From Arhodomonas sp051195215 (GTDB lineage Bacteria > Pseudomonadota > Gammaproteobacteria > Nitrococcales > Nitrococcaceae), in assembly GCF_051195215.1 (NCBI RefSeq), contig NZ_JBNAZM010000015.1, positions 35,377-99,376 of the forward strand: 64,000 bases of DNA. Direction: 5' to 3'. Numbering within the stretch: the first letter of the stretch is position 1; each line of letters begins with the position of its first letter. The notes below the pieces were generated by a model. That model did not search any database. It was given only the letters and a program-made list of their open reading frames with translations, and had not been told where the DNA came from. The position numbers were made by a program, and so were the translations under genes. Shown here one piece after another: positions 18,069-27,732 of this stretch.

Positions 18069-19160
18069 TCAGCCATACTGGCGCGCGAGCCATTCCTTGT
18101 AGGATCCATCCATGACCGAACGCCACCAGCCTTCGTTCCCGAGGTACCAGTCGACGGTATCCTTCAGGCCCTGCTCCACATCGAAACGCGGCTTCCAGCC
18201 GAGCTCATCGGTGATGCGCTGCGGATCGATCGCGTAGCGCCGGTCGTGCCCCGGCCGGTCGGTGACGAATCGCATCAGCGAGTCTGCCGCTTCACCCCGC
18301 GCCGCCGGTGCCTCGGGGAACCGCGTCGCGAGGGTCTCGTCAGTGGCGAAACGCTCGTCGACGACGCGGCAGAGTGTGCGCACGAGCTCCAGGTTGGTCA
18401 GCTCGCCGTAGCCACCGATGTTGTAGGTACCGCCGACCTCGCCGTCGCGCAGGACTGCTTCGATGCCGCTGCAGTGATCGGCCACGTGCAGCCAGTCGCG
18501 CACGTTGCTGCCGTCTCCGTAGATGGGGAGCTCCCGGCCGTGGAGTATGTTCACGATCACCAGGGGGATGAGCTTCTCGGGGAACTGGTAGGGGCCGTAG
18601 TTGTTGGAGCAATTGCTGGTGGTCACCTGCAATCCGTAGGTGTGATGCCAGGCGCGGACCAGGTGATCGGAAGCCGCCTTGCTCGCGGAATACGGCGAAT
18701 TCGGGGCGTAGGCGGTCGTCTCGCTGAAGGCCGACTCATCGGGGGCCAGCGAGCCGTAGACTTCATCGGTGGAGATGTGATGAAAACGGTGGGGCTGCCC
18801 GCTGCCGGCCAACCATACGGAACGGGCGGCCTCCAGCAGCACCTGGGTACCGACCACGTTGGTTTGTACGAACTCGGCGGGGCCGTGAATCGAGCGGTCG
18901 ACGTGGGACTCGGCGGCGAAATGCACGATGGTATCGATGCTCTCTTCACGCAGCAGCCGCTGTATGAGATCGCCATCGGCAATGTCGCCCTTGACGAAAC
19001 GATACCCCGGCGCACGCTCGGCATCGGCGAGGTTCGCCGGATTACCCGCGTAGGTCAGCGCATCGAGAGCGACCACGCGCTCCTCGGGACGAGCCGCGAG
19101 CCAGTGATGCACGAAATTGCTACCGATGAATCCGGCCGCGCCGGTAACCAGAATTGCCAT
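18069..19160 (-). CDS. rfbB: dTDP-glucose 4,6-dehydratase
   Basis: About 363 residues from the ATG at 19160, chosen because GGGAG lies five bases before it (an alternative start is 12 bases upstream). It is an extended short-chain dehydrogenase: NAD-binding TGAAGFIGSNF (about 6-16), STDEVYG with the active-site Asp-Glu pair, and the catalytic YSASKAA. NCSNNYGPYQFPEKLIPL is specific to RmlB. It makes dTDP-4-keto-6-deoxy-glucose, the second step of dTDP-L-rhamnose synthesis. It is the last gene of the A-C-D-B operon, after a 124-bp gap with REP repeats. Confidence 0.97.
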   Translation of the reverse strand: MAILVTGAAGFIGSNFVHHWLAARPEERVVALDALTYAGNPANLADAERAPGYRFVKGDIADGDLIQRLLREESIDTIVHFAAESHVDRSIHGPAEFVQTNVVGTQVLLEAARSVWLAGSGQPHRFHHISTDEVYGSLAPDESAFSETTAYAPNSPYSASKAASDHLVRAWHHTYGLQVTTSNCSNNYGPYQFPEKLIPLVIVNILHGRELPIYGDGSNVRDWLHVADHCSGIEAVLRDGEVGGTYNIGGYGELTNLELVRTLCRVVDERFATDETLATRFPEAPAARGEAADSLMRFVTDRPGHDRRYAIDPQRITDELGWKPRFDVEQGLKDTVDWYLGNEGWWRSVMDGSYKEWLARQYG

Positions 19161-19224
19161 GGGAGCTCCCAAGTCGTTCCTTCGTCAAATGCGCTCGCCC
19201 GGGGGGCGGCGCTTCAAACCATTC

Positions 19225-19295
19225 GGTGGATCACGCTGCGCTTCATCCGACCTACCCGTCGCAGAGATGTCGGCTGCCAAGTGCAGCCGACCTAC
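19225..19295. repeat. two adjacent REP palindromes, one of each type
   Basis: GGTGGATCACG..CATCCGACCTAC (19225-19255, type 1) is followed by a type 2 palindrome (19261-19295) that is the exact inverted copy, over 35 nt, of 2425-2459. They lie between rfbD and rfbB in the rhamnose operon. Confidence 0.75.
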
Positions 19296-19299
19296 CCGG

Positions 19300-20175
19300 C
19301 TACCGATTGCGGGCGTCGCGATACTCGTCGAGCATCGCCGCGAGCTGCGCGCGCCAGTGCACGCTTTCGACACCGACCGCCTCCCGCAAGGAAGTCTTGT
19401 CGAGCACCCCCTGCGGCGGACGGCGTGCCGGCGTGGGCCAGGCGGCACCAGGGATAGGTGCCACTTCCACGCCCGCCGGCACCAGCCCGCGGGCGGCACC
19501 CTCGTCCCGAATCGCCACGGCGAAGTCGTACCAGGAAGCGACACCCGCATCGGTCCAGTGGTGCGTCCCCGTGAGTCCCGCCTCGACGGCGCTCCACAAG
19601 ACCTCGGCGAGCCCGCGGGCCCAAGTCGGCGTGCCGATCTGATCCTCGACCACGGTCAGGCGCTCACGCTCCGTCATGAGGCGCAGCATGGTGGTCGCGA
19701 AATTGTGCCCGTGCGCGGCATAGACCCAGGCCGTCCGGACGATGAGCGCTTCCTCACCGAGGGCCGAACGCACACGCGCCTCTCCCGCGGCCTTGCTTGC
19801 GCCATACTCGCCCACCGGCGAAGTCGGCGCCTGCGGCGACCAGGCACGCCCGAGCTCGCCGGAGAAGACGAAGTCGGTGGAGACGTGCGCCAATCGTGCG
19901 CCATGCCGGGCGACCGCCTCGGCAAGATGGCCGGCGCCGTCGGCGTTGACCGCCCAGGCACGTTCGCGTTCGGTTTCGGCGCGGTCCACCGCCGTGTAGG
20001 CCGCAGCATTGACCACCACGGCCGGACGGTGCTCGGCAATCGTCGCCTCGACCGCGGCAGCGTCGGTAATGTCGAGCTCGCCGGCGGACAGCCCGACAGC
20101 CTCTACGGCGTGCGGCGCCGTGCGCAGGAGCTCGCGGCCGAGCTGACCGCCCGCACCGGTGACGAGCACCTTCAT
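19300..20175 (-). CDS. rfbD: dTDP-4-dehydrorhamnose reductase
   Basis: About 291 residues from the ATG at 20175 (MKVLVTGAGGQLGRELL). The frame is open to 20286, but only the inner start gives the family N-terminus, and it overlaps the rfbC stop by four bases. Motifs are NADPH-binding GAGGQLGREL, AAAYTAVDRAE, STDFVFSG and catalytic YGASKAAGE. RmlD reduces dTDP-4-keto-L-rhamnose to dTDP-L-rhamnose, the final step. The length is normal. Confidence 0.96.
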   Translation of the reverse strand: MKVLVTGAGGQLGRELLRTAPHAVEAVGLSAGELDITDAAAVEATIAEHRPAVVVNAAAYTAVDRAETERERAWAVNADGAGHLAEAVARHGARLAHVSTDFVFSGELGRAWSPQAPTSPVGEYGASKAAGEARVRSALGEEALIVRTAWVYAAHGHNFATTMLRLMTERERLTVVEDQIGTPTWARGLAEVLWSAVEAGLTGTHHWTDAGVASWYDFAVAIRDEGAARGLVPAGVEVAPIPGAAWPTPARRPPQGVLDKTSLREAVGVESVHWRAQLAAMLDEYRDARNR

Positions 20176-20720
20176 GAATACACCTCCGCGCGGTCGAGCG
20201 TAACGCCCGCGAGGTCCTTCTCGGAGAGCACCGGCTCCACGCCCTCGGGCAGCGGCCACTCGATGGCTACCTCCGGGTCGTCCCAACGCAGGGTTCGCTC
20301 ATGCTCGGGGGCGTAGAAATCCGAGCACTTGTAGAGCAGATCCGCGCTCTCGGAGGTCACCACGAAGCCGTGGGCGAAACCCGGCGGCACCCAGAGCATG
20401 CGGTGGTTTTCCTCGGAGAGCGCCGCGCCCACCCACTGGCCGAAGTGTGGCGAGCTGCGGCGCAAATCCACGGCCACATCGAATATCTCGCCGCGCACCA
20501 CGCGCACGAGCTTCCCCTGTGGCTGCTGGATCTGATAGTGAAGTCCTCGAAGGACACCCTGGCTGGACCGGCTGTGATTGTCCTGTACGAAGCGGTCGGG
20601 AATGCCGACCTCGGCGAAGCGCTCCGCCTGCCAGGTTTCGAGGAAGAAGCCGCGATGATCGCCGAAGACTCGCGGCGTCACCAGCAGCACGTCGGGTATG
20701 GCAAGGGGTTCAACCTGCAT
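20172..20720 (-). CDS. rfbC: dTDP-4-dehydrorhamnose 3,5-epimerase
   Basis: About 182 residues from the ATG at 20720. It is a cupin-fold epimerase with DHRGFFLETW, the active-site His in LRGLHYQIQQPQGKLVRV (about residue 62), and GFAHGFVV. It epimerises C3 and C5 of the 4-keto sugar, the third step of the pathway. It overlaps the end of rfbA by 11 bases and the start of rfbD by four, so all are co-translated. Confidence 0.96.
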   Translation of the reverse strand: MQVEPLAIPDVLLVTPRVFGDHRGFFLETWQAERFAEVGIPDRFVQDNHSRSSQGVLRGLHYQIQQPQGKLVRVVRGEIFDVAVDLRRSSPHFGQWVGAALSEENHRMLWVPPGFAHGFVVTSESADLLYKCSDFYAPEHERTLRWDDPEVAIEWPLPEGVEPVLSEKDLAGVTLDRAEVYS

Positions 20721-21609
20721 CGGGTTCCAGTCCCTGATCGAGCAGTGAATTGAGGTAGTCGCCGTAGCCGCTCTTGCACAGCGGCTCGGCGAGCCGCCGC
20801 AATGCCTCGGCGTCGATGAATCCCATGCGATAGGCAATCTCTTCGGGGCAGGCGATTTTGAGCCCCTGACGTTTCTCGACCACACGCACGAAGTTCGCTG
20901 CGTCGAGAAGCGAGTCGTGGGTGCCGGTATCGAGCCACGCCGTGCCGCGACTGAGTAGCTCGACGTCGAGGCGCCCCTGTCGGAGATAGGCGCGGTTGAC
21001 GTCGGTGATCTCCAGCTCGCCGCGCCAGGAAGGCTCAGTGTTCCGGGCGATGCTCACCACGTCGTTGTCGTAGAAGTACAGGCCCGTGACCGCATAGTGG
21101 GAGGCCGGATTCGCCGGTTTCTCCTGGATATCCACGGCTCGACCGTCGGCACCGAAGGAAACCACCCCGTAGCGCTGCGGTTCGTTCACGTAGTAGCCGA
21201 ATACGGTCGCACCGTCCTGTCGCCGGGCAGCCGCCTGCAGCTTATGGGACAGGCCGTCCGCGTAGAAGATGTTGTCACCGAGCACGAGCGCCACGGGCGA
21301 GTCGCCGATGAACCGATCGCCGATTAGGAATGCCTGGGCGAGGCCTTCCGGTCGCGGTTGTTCCGCATAGCTGAGGCTGATGCCCCAATCACTGCCGTCG
21401 CCGAGCAGACGCTGGAATGCGGGGCCGTCTGCCGGAGTGGTGATGATGAGGATGTCCCGGATACCCGCCAGCATGAGCGTGGACAGCGGGTAGTAAATCA
21501 TCGGCTTGTCGTAGACCGGCATCAGTTGCTTGCTCACGCCAAAGGTGAGCGGATATAGCCGGGTCCCGGAGCCCCCGGCGAGGATGATGCCCTTGCAAGC
21601 TGTAGTCAT
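20710..21609 (-). CDS. rfbA: glucose-1-phosphate thymidylyltransferase
   Basis: About 299 residues from the ATG at 21609. This start puts the signature GIILAGGSGTRLYPLT at residues 7-22 and has a G-rich ribosome site before it; the frame is open to 21747 without family similarity. Other motifs are SKQLMPVYDKPMIYYPLSTL and ALVLGDNIFY. It activates glucose-1-phosphate with dTTP, the first step of dTDP-rhamnose synthesis, and is usually inhibited by dTDP-rhamnose. It is the first gene of the operon. Confidence 0.97.
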   Translation of the reverse strand: MTTACKGIILAGGSGTRLYPLTFGVSKQLMPVYDKPMIYYPLSTLMLAGIRDILIITTPADGPAFQRLLGDGSDWGISLSYAEQPRPEGLAQAFLIGDRFIGDSPVALVLGDNIFYADGLSHKLQAAARRQDGATVFGYYVNEPQRYGVVSFGADGRAVDIQEKPANPASHYAVTGLYFYDNDVVSIARNTEPSWRGELEITDVNRAYLRQGRLDVELLSRGTAWLDTGTHDSLLDAANFVRVVEKRQGLKIACPEEIAYRMGFIDAEALRRLAEPLCKSGYGDYLNSLLDQGLEPDAG

Positions 21610-21756
21610 GCGCCCCCAGATGTCCGTTATCCAGATGGCGCCGAAGTCTACCAGCAGCCGCGAAGCGAGTCGTCCGCGACCGCGGTGCCGGCGGTATCGC
21701 CGCGTGGCGGCGGGGGAAGAGCCCCGACGCCGTGCGGCGACACTCACCGGATCGCA

Positions 21757-23481
21757 TCAGCGAAGGCTGATATAGCCCGCCTTCTCCAGCTTGAGGATGA
21801 CCTCCTGTGCGGCCTCGTCCGGCGTGCAGTCAGTCGTGTCGAGAGTGAGCTCCGGCGCCTCAGGAGCCTCGTAGGGGTCGTCGATACCGGTGAAGTTCTT
21901 GATCACGCCTGCGCGAGCCTTGGCGTAGAGCCCCTTGCGGTCACGCGCCTCGCATACCTCCAGCGGCGTGGCCACGTGGATCTCGATGAAGCCGGCACCG
22001 GTCTCCTCGACCATCTCGCGGACCTGTCGTCGGGTCGCGGCATAGGGCGCAATGGGCGCGCAGATGGCGACACCGCCGTTCTTGGAGATCTCGCTGGCGA
22101 CGAAACCGATACGCTGGATGTTGAGATCGCGGTGCTCCTTGGAGAAGCCGAGCTCGCTGGAGAGGTGCTTGCGCACCAGGTCACCGTCGAGCATCGTCAC
22201 CCGCCGCCCGCCGATCTCCATGAGCTTGGCCATCACCGCATTCGCGATCGTGGATTTGCCCGAGCCCGACAGCCCCGTGAAGAACAGGGCGAAACCCTGC
22301 AGGTGCTTGGGCGGATAGGTCTTGCGCAACTCCTCGACCACCTCCGGATAACCGAACCAGTCCGGAATATCCAGGCCTTCGCGCATGCGCCGCCGGAACT
22401 CGGTGCCGGAGATCTGGAGCACCGTTTCCTTGGTGTCGTCCACCTCGTCGATAGGCGCGTACTCCGCACGCTCCTTGACGTAAACCATCATCTGGAACGG
22501 CACCACGGTGATGCCGATCTCGTCGCGGTGTTCCTCCACCAGGTGCTGCGCGTCGTACGGCCCGTAGAACTCCTCACCCTGGCTGTTCTTGCCCGGGCCG
22601 GCGTGGTCACGCCCGACGATGAAATGGGTGCAGCCGTGGTTCTTGCGGATGATGGCGTGCCAGACCGCCTCGCGCGGCCCACCCATGCGCATGGCAAGCG
22701 GCAGCAACGACAGCGCCGTGGTCTGCTCCGGGTACTTCTTCAGCACGTGCTCGTAGCAACGCACACGGGAGTAGTGGTCGACGTCGCCCGGCTTGGTCAT
22801 GCCCACCACCGGCTGGATGAGCAGATTGGCCTCGGCCTGCTTGGCGGCGCGGAACGTGAGCTCCACGTGGGCACGGTGCATCGGGTTGCGGGTCTGGAAT
22901 GCCACCACCCGGCGCCAGCCGCTCTTGGCGAAGCGCTCGCGCAGCTGCCGCGGCGTGGAGCGCAGGTGCCCGAAATCGTAGTGCACCGGCTCGGTCACGC
23001 CGTGCACCCGTCCCCCCACGTATACCGGGTTGCCCCGGTTGAGCAGATAATCGACACCGGCGTGGGCGGTATCCTCGGTGCTGAAGACGCCCACCGCTTC
23101 GCGGCGGAAATCCGGGCGCCAGATGGCCTCCACGTCCATCACCGCGATCAACACACCCTCGGGGTCGCGCAGGGCAATGCGCTGCCCTTCGCTGATGTCG
23201 CCGGCAAACGCCTCGGTGACATCCAGCGTGATCGGCATCGGCCAGAGGGTGCCGTCGGCGAGCCGCATCTCGTCGACAACGCGGTCGTAATCAGCCGGTG
23301 TCAGAAACCCCTCGAGGGGCGAAAAACCACCATTGAGCAACAGCTCGATGTCGCAGAGCTGACGCTGGCTGAGGTCCCAGCTCGGATACTCCGTGGCACG
23401 CCGCTTCTCGGCGGCCGCCTCGTCCTCGGCGAGGTACAGTTCCTTCAGCGTCCCGCCGTGGGGCTCGATCAGATGACTCAT
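21757..23481 (-). CDS. bifunctional sulfate adenylyltransferase / adenylylsulfate kinase
   Basis: About 574 residues from the ATG at 23481, which has GGGAAG upstream; the frame runs on to 23844 but there it only shadows the MFS gene. N-terminal ATP sulfurylase (to about 385) has QTRNPMHRAHVEL (about 190) and VGRDHAGPGKN. The C-terminal APS kinase has the P-loop GLSGSGKST (about 404) and DGDLVRKHLSSELGFSKEHR. The fusion turns sulfate and ATP into APS and then PAPS. This Sat-CysC arrangement with the HRNP-type sulfurylase differs from the CysDN type. It can serve sulfate assimilation; in sulfur oxidisers such a sulfurylase may also run in reverse, which the sequence alone does not settle. Confidence 0.95.
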   Translation of the reverse strand: MSHLIEPHGGTLKELYLAEDEAAAEKRRATEYPSWDLSQRQLCDIELLLNGGFSPLEGFLTPADYDRVVDEMRLADGTLWPMPITLDVTEAFAGDISEGQRIALRDPEGVLIAVMDVEAIWRPDFRREAVGVFSTEDTAHAGVDYLLNRGNPVYVGGRVHGVTEPVHYDFGHLRSTPRQLRERFAKSGWRRVVAFQTRNPMHRAHVELTFRAAKQAEANLLIQPVVGMTKPGDVDHYSRVRCYEHVLKKYPEQTTALSLLPLAMRMGGPREAVWHAIIRKNHGCTHFIVGRDHAGPGKNSQGEEFYGPYDAQHLVEEHRDEIGITVVPFQMMVYVKERAEYAPIDEVDDTKETVLQISGTEFRRRMREGLDIPDWFGYPEVVEELRKTYPPKHLQGFALFFTGLSGSGKSTIANAVMAKLMEIGGRRVTMLDGDLVRKHLSSELGFSKEHRDLNIQRIGFVASEISKNGGVAICAPIAPYAATRRQVREMVEETGAGFIEIHVATPLEVCEARDRKGLYAKARAGVIKNFTGIDDPYEAPEAPELTLDTTDCTPDEAAQEVILKLEKAGYISLR

Positions 23482-23494
23482 GCAGCTTCTTCCC

Positions 23495-24739
23495 TCAATG
23501 GTTATCGGCAATCTGATTTGCGCAGACGTCGGCATTGCGTACGCTCGGCGCCTGCAGACCCAAAACCAGCACCAGCCAGAGCGCCGCCAGTGCCGCCGAT
23601 GCGACAAAAACGCCCTCGGCACCGAAGCGGCCATAGGTGGCGCCACCCAGCACCCCCCCGAGAAACGCACCCACGAACTGGGCCGTTGAGAACACGCCAA
23701 GTGCCGCGCCTCGCGCATGCGCGGGCGCGAAACGCGAGACCAGCGACGGCAGACTGGCCTCCAGCACGTTGAAAGCCGTGAAATACACCAGCAACGCGGC
23801 GACGAACGCCCACGGCCCCACCCCGATGGTATCCGCCAGGGCAAGCTCGCCGGCGATCAGCAGCGCGACCGCCACCACCACCAGGCGATGCATCACCCGC
23901 TTGGCCTCACCCACCCCGATGGCGGGAAACATCAGGAGTGCCGAGACCATCATCACCGGCACGTAGACCTGCCAGTGCGCCGCGGGGCTGAGGCCCACGA
24001 CCTCGCCGATCACCACCGGCAGCACCACGAATTGAGCGGTCATGATCAAATGCAGCAGCAGCACGCTCGCGTCCAGGCGCAAAAGATCGGGGTGGCGCAG
24101 CACCTCGGTGAACGTACCGGCACGGATATCGCGGTCATGGCTGCGCGTCGCCGGCGCCGGCACCAGCCAGTGCAGCAGCCCCATGGCGCCCAGCGCCAGG
24201 GCGGCGGTTATCCAGAACAGGCCCGACAGCCCCATGGCGGCCGCCACTGACGGTGCGATGATGAGTGCCAGCATGAACGCCAGCCCGACACTCACGCCGA
24301 TGAACGCCATCGCCTTGGTGCGCTGACGCTCGCGGGTGTGATCCGCCGCGAGGGCCATCACCGCCGCCGCGATCGCGCCGCTGCCCTGCAGAGCGCGCCC
24401 GGCGATCACGCCCCAGATGCCGGTGGACAATGCCGCGACGACACTGCCGAGGGCGAACACCGCCAGCCCACCGAAGATCACCGGCCGGCGGCCGATGCGG
24501 TCGGAGAGCATTCCCATCGGAATCTGCAGCAATGCCTGAGTGAGACCGTAGGCGCCGATGGCGAGACCGATGAGCGTGGGCGTGGCACCGGTAAGCCCGT
24601 CGGCATAGAGGGCGAACACCGGCATGATGAAGAATAGCCCCAGCATGCGCAGACCGAAAATCGCCGCCAGCCCCGCGGTGGCGCGGCGCTCGCTGGCGGA
24701 CATGGCTGCCGTGCTGGAGTGTTTCGATCGTTTGCTCAA
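23495..24739 (-). CDS. MFS transporter, YajR-like drug/H+ antiporter family
   Basis: A 414-residue protein with twelve predicted membrane helices. The loop 2-3 signature GMLSDRIGRRPVI (about 77-89), LQGSGAIAAAVMALAAD in helix 4-5 and the LRMLGLFFIMPVFALYADGL start match the DHA1/YajR group of multidrug efflux proteins. It lacks the extra C-terminal cytoplasmic domain of E. coli YajR. It is divergent from uvrA with 82 bp between starts. An MFS gene of this type next to uvrA is a common gammaproteobacterial arrangement. The substrate is unknown. Confidence 0.88.
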   Translation of the reverse strand: MSKRSKHSSTAAMSASERRATAGLAAIFGLRMLGLFFIMPVFALYADGLTGATPTLIGLAIGAYGLTQALLQIPMGMLSDRIGRRPVIFGGLAVFALGSVVAALSTGIWGVIAGRALQGSGAIAAAVMALAADHTRERQRTKAMAFIGVSVGLAFMLALIIAPSVAAAMGLSGLFWITAALALGAMGLLHWLVPAPATRSHDRDIRAGTFTEVLRHPDLLRLDASVLLLHLIMTAQFVVLPVVIGEVVGLSPAAHWQVYVPVMMVSALLMFPAIGVGEAKRVMHRLVVVAVALLIAGELALADTIGVGPWAFVAALLVYFTAFNVLEASLPSLVSRFAPAHARGAALGVFSTAQFVGAFLGGVLGGATYGRFGAEGVFVASAALAALWLVLVLGLQAPSVRNADVCANQIADNH

Positions 24740-24821
24740 GGTTTACTGCGGCCGAACGGCCGCCGCCGAAGAATTGACAGAAGCGGTATAGTAGCAGGTT
24801 GGTTCAGCCCGGCCCAACGTA

Positions 24822-27683
24822 ATGGATAGCATCCGCATCGATGGTGCGCGCACGCACAACCTGAAGAACGTCTCCCTGGCGTTGCCACGCCAACGGCTGG
24901 TGGTGATCACCGGGCTGTCCGGCTCCGGCAAGAGCTCGCTCGCTTTCGACACCATCTACGCCGAGGGCCAGCGTCGCTATGTGGAGTCACTCTCCGCCTA
25001 CGCGCGGCAGTTCCTCTCGATGATGGAAAAACCGGACGTGGACCACATCGAGGGCCTGTCGCCGGCAATCTCCATCGAGCAAAAGGCGACTTCGCACAAC
25101 CCGCGCTCCACCGTGGGCACGGTCACCGAGATCCACGACTACCTGCGGCTGCTGTTCGCCCGTGCCGGCACACCGCGCTGCCCGAGGCACAGCATCGAGC
25201 TGCGCGCCCGCACCGTCAGCGAAATGGTCGACCAGGTGCTGGGACTGCCCGAGGGCACCAAGGCCATGCTCCTCGCCCCACTGGTTAGCGAGCGCCGCGG
25301 CGAGCAGCGCGAGGTCTTCGACGAGCTCCGAGCCCAGGGCTTCATTCGTGTGCGCGTCGATGGCACCGTGCACGAGATCGACGCAGCCCCGGCCCTCGAC
25401 GCCAAACGCCCCCACACCATCGAAGCGGTGGTGGACCGCTTTCGCGTACGTGCCGATCAGGCCACGCGCATTGCCGACTCCGTGGAGACCTGCCTGAGCC
25501 TCTCCGACGGCCTGCTCAGGGTCGCGTTCATGGACGCGCCGGAAGCCGAGGAGCCCCTGTACTCCTCCCGCTACGCCTGCCCGGAATGCGGTTACTCGCT
25601 ACCGGAGCTCGAGCCCCGGGTGTTCTCCTTCAACAATCCCCACGGCGCCTGCCCGACCTGCGACGGGCTTGGTGTGCACCAGTTCTTCGACCCGGCACGC
25701 GTGGTCGCTCACCCCGAGCTCTCCCTGGCCGGCGGCGCTATCCGCGGCTGGGACCGGCGCAATGCCTACTACAGCCGCATTCTCGCCGACCTCGCGAGCC
25801 ACTACGGCTTCGACGTGGAGACGCCATGGCAAGCGCTCCCGGAGCCGATCCGCGAGGTGGTGCTGCGCGGCAGCGGCGACGAGGATATTCCGTTCTCCTA
25901 CAGCGGCCCGAGCGGCGAGCGCACGCGCCATCACCCCTTCGAAGGCGTACTCAACAACCTGGAGCGACGCTACCGCGAGACGGATTCGGCGGTAGTTCGC
26001 GAGGAGCTCGCGCGGTTCATCAATACCGAGTGCTGCCCGGACTGCGAAGGCTCGCGGCTGAACGAGGCGGCCCGCCACGTGTTCATCGGCGAGCACAGCC
26101 TGCCGGCGATCACGGCGCTTTCCGTGGGCCGCGTGCAGGCGCTTTTCGAAGGTCTGCATCTCGAGGGCGCCCGCGGCACCATCGCGGAACGAATCCTGCG
26201 CGAGGTGCGCGACCGCATCGGCTTCCTGGTGAACGTGGGCCTCGATTATCTGAGCCTGGACCGCGGGGCGCACACGCTCTCCGGCGGCGAAGCCCAGCGT
26301 ATCCGCCTGGCCAGCCAGATCGGCGCTGGCCTGGTGGGGGTCATGTACGTGCTCGACGAGCCGTCCATCGGTTTGCACCAGCGGGACAACCGCCGCCTGC
26401 TGGATACGCTGCTGCGCCTGCGCGACATGGGCAACACCGTAATCGTGGTGGAGCACGACGAGGACGCCATCCGCGCCGCCGACCACGTGGTGGACATGGG
26501 GCCCGGCGCCGGCACCCACGGCGGCGAAGTCGTGGCGGAGGGAAAACCGGAAGCGGTGGAGGCCAACACGGCATCACTCACCGGCGACTACCTGGCCGGC
26601 CGCCGCGCCATCGCCGTACCCGAACGGCGCACGGCGCCGGGTGACGAGTGGCTGCGCATCCGGGGGGCGCGGGCCAACAACCTGCAGCACATCGACGTGG
26701 ACCTGCCGCTGGGGCTCATGGTCTGCGTCACCGGCGTGTCCGGCTCCGGAAAGTCCACGCTGGTCAACGACACGCTCTACCACCAGGCTGCCCGCACCCT
26801 CAACCGCGCCAGCATCGACGCGGCGCCGTGCGACGGTATTGATGGTTTCGAAGCCCTCGACAAGGTCGTGGACATCGACCAGAGCCCCATCGGCCGCACA
26901 CCACGGTCCAACCCGGCGACGTACACCGGGCTGTTCACGCCCATCCGCGAGCTCTTCGCCGGCACCCCCGAGGCCCGTGCCCGCGGCTACGGCCCGGGGC
27001 GCTTCAGCTTCAACGTCAAGGGCGGGCGCTGCGAGGCCTGCCAGGGTGACGGCGTGCTCCGGGTGGAAATGCACTTCCTGCCCGACGTGTTCGTGCCCTG
27101 CGACGTCTGCCAGGGCGAGCGCTACAACCGCGAGACCCTGGAGGTGCGCTACAAGGGGCTCAATATCCACCAGGTGCTCGAGCTCACCGTGGAAGAGGCT
27201 CACGAGTTCCTCGGGGCCGTGCCGGTCATCGAGCGCAAGCTGCAGACACTCATCGACGTGGGCCTTGGCTATGTGAAGCTCGGCCAGAACGCCACCACGC
27301 TCTCCGGCGGCGAGGCCCAGCGCGTGAAGCTCGCCCGCGAGCTCTCCAAGCGTGAGACCGGGCGCACGCTCTACATCCTCGACGAGCCCACCACCGGCCT
27401 GCATTTCCATGACATCGCCCAGCTCCTCACGGTGCTGGAGCGCCTGCGCGACCACGGCAATACCGTGGTGGTCATCGAGCACAACCTGGACGTCATCAAG
27501 ACCGCGGACTGGATCATCGACCTGGGCCCGGAAGGCGGCGAAGGCGGCGGCCGGCTACTCGCTACCGGCACGCCGGAGGATGTGGCCCGGACGGAGGCCT
27601 CGCATACTGGACGCTACCTGCGCGCCGCACTCGAGCGGCAATCGGCGATGGGGGAGGTAGCCCGGACACGCTCGGGGACCTAG
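24822..27683 (+). CDS. uvrA: excinuclease ABC subunit A
   Basis: A 953-residue DNA-damage recognition ATPase of nucleotide excision repair. It has two ABC modules: first Walker A GLSGSGKSSLAFD (about 31) and signature LSGGEAQRIRLASQIG; second Walker A GVSGSGKSTLVND (about 640) and LSGGEAQRVKLARELSKR. Zinc fingers are CPECGYSLPELEP...CPTCDGLG and CEACQGDGVLRVEMHFLPD...CDVC. The length is normal for a gammaproteobacterial UvrA. The 82-bp divergent region has AT-rich stretches (TTGACA near 24774, TATAGT near 24793) that are not spaced as one promoter, and I see no clear LexA box. Confidence 0.98.
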   Translation: MDSIRIDGARTHNLKNVSLALPRQRLVVITGLSGSGKSSLAFDTIYAEGQRRYVESLSAYARQFLSMMEKPDVDHIEGLSPAISIEQKATSHNPRSTVGTVTEIHDYLRLLFARAGTPRCPRHSIELRARTVSEMVDQVLGLPEGTKAMLLAPLVSERRGEQREVFDELRAQGFIRVRVDGTVHEIDAAPALDAKRPHTIEAVVDRFRVRADQATRIADSVETCLSLSDGLLRVAFMDAPEAEEPLYSSRYACPECGYSLPELEPRVFSFNNPHGACPTCDGLGVHQFFDPARVVAHPELSLAGGAIRGWDRRNAYYSRILADLASHYGFDVETPWQALPEPIREVVLRGSGDEDIPFSYSGPSGERTRHHPFEGVLNNLERRYRETDSAVVREELARFINTECCPDCEGSRLNEAARHVFIGEHSLPAITALSVGRVQALFEGLHLEGARGTIAERILREVRDRIGFLVNVGLDYLSLDRGAHTLSGGEAQRIRLASQIGAGLVGVMYVLDEPSIGLHQRDNRRLLDTLLRLRDMGNTVIVVEHDEDAIRAADHVVDMGPGAGTHGGEVVAEGKPEAVEANTASLTGDYLAGRRAIAVPERRTAPGDEWLRIRGARANNLQHIDVDLPLGLMVCVTGVSGSGKSTLVNDTLYHQAARTLNRASIDAAPCDGIDGFEALDKVVDIDQSPIGRTPRSNPATYTGLFTPIRELFAGTPEARARGYGPGRFSFNVKGGRCEACQGDGVLRVEMHFLPDVFVPCDVCQGERYNRETLEVRYKGLNIHQVLELTVEEAHEFLGAVPVIERKLQTLIDVGLGYVKLGQNATTLSGGEAQRVKLARELSKRETGRTLYILDEPTTGLHFHDIAQLLTVLERLRDHGNTVVVIEHNLDVIKTADWIIDLGPEGGEGGGRLLATGTPEDVARTEASHTGRYLRAALERQSAMGEVARTRSGT

Positions 27684-27697
27684 TCACGTCGTCACGC

Positions 27698-27726
27698 AGG
27701 GCGGACGAAGCGAAGCGCGGTCCGCC
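27698..27726. repeat. REP palindrome (type 1) between uvrA and the chemoreceptor
   Basis: AGGGCGGACGAAGCGAAGCG followed by CGGTCCGCC folds into a short hairpin like those next to the tyrosine transposase. It sits between two convergent genes, where it may help end transcription. Confidence 0.6.
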
Positions 27727-27732
27727 GTCGAA

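Noticed and set aside
23482..23844. N-terminal extension of the sulfurylase-kinase gene
   Set aside because: The frame stays open but the extension overlaps the MFS gene and has no family similarity. A good ribosome site precedes the start at 23481.
24740..24821. LexA box in the uvrA promoter
   Set aside because: No CTGT-N8-ACAG palindrome is visible in the 82-bp divergent region. TTGACA and TATAGT occur but are only about 13 bp apart, so they do not form one promoter.
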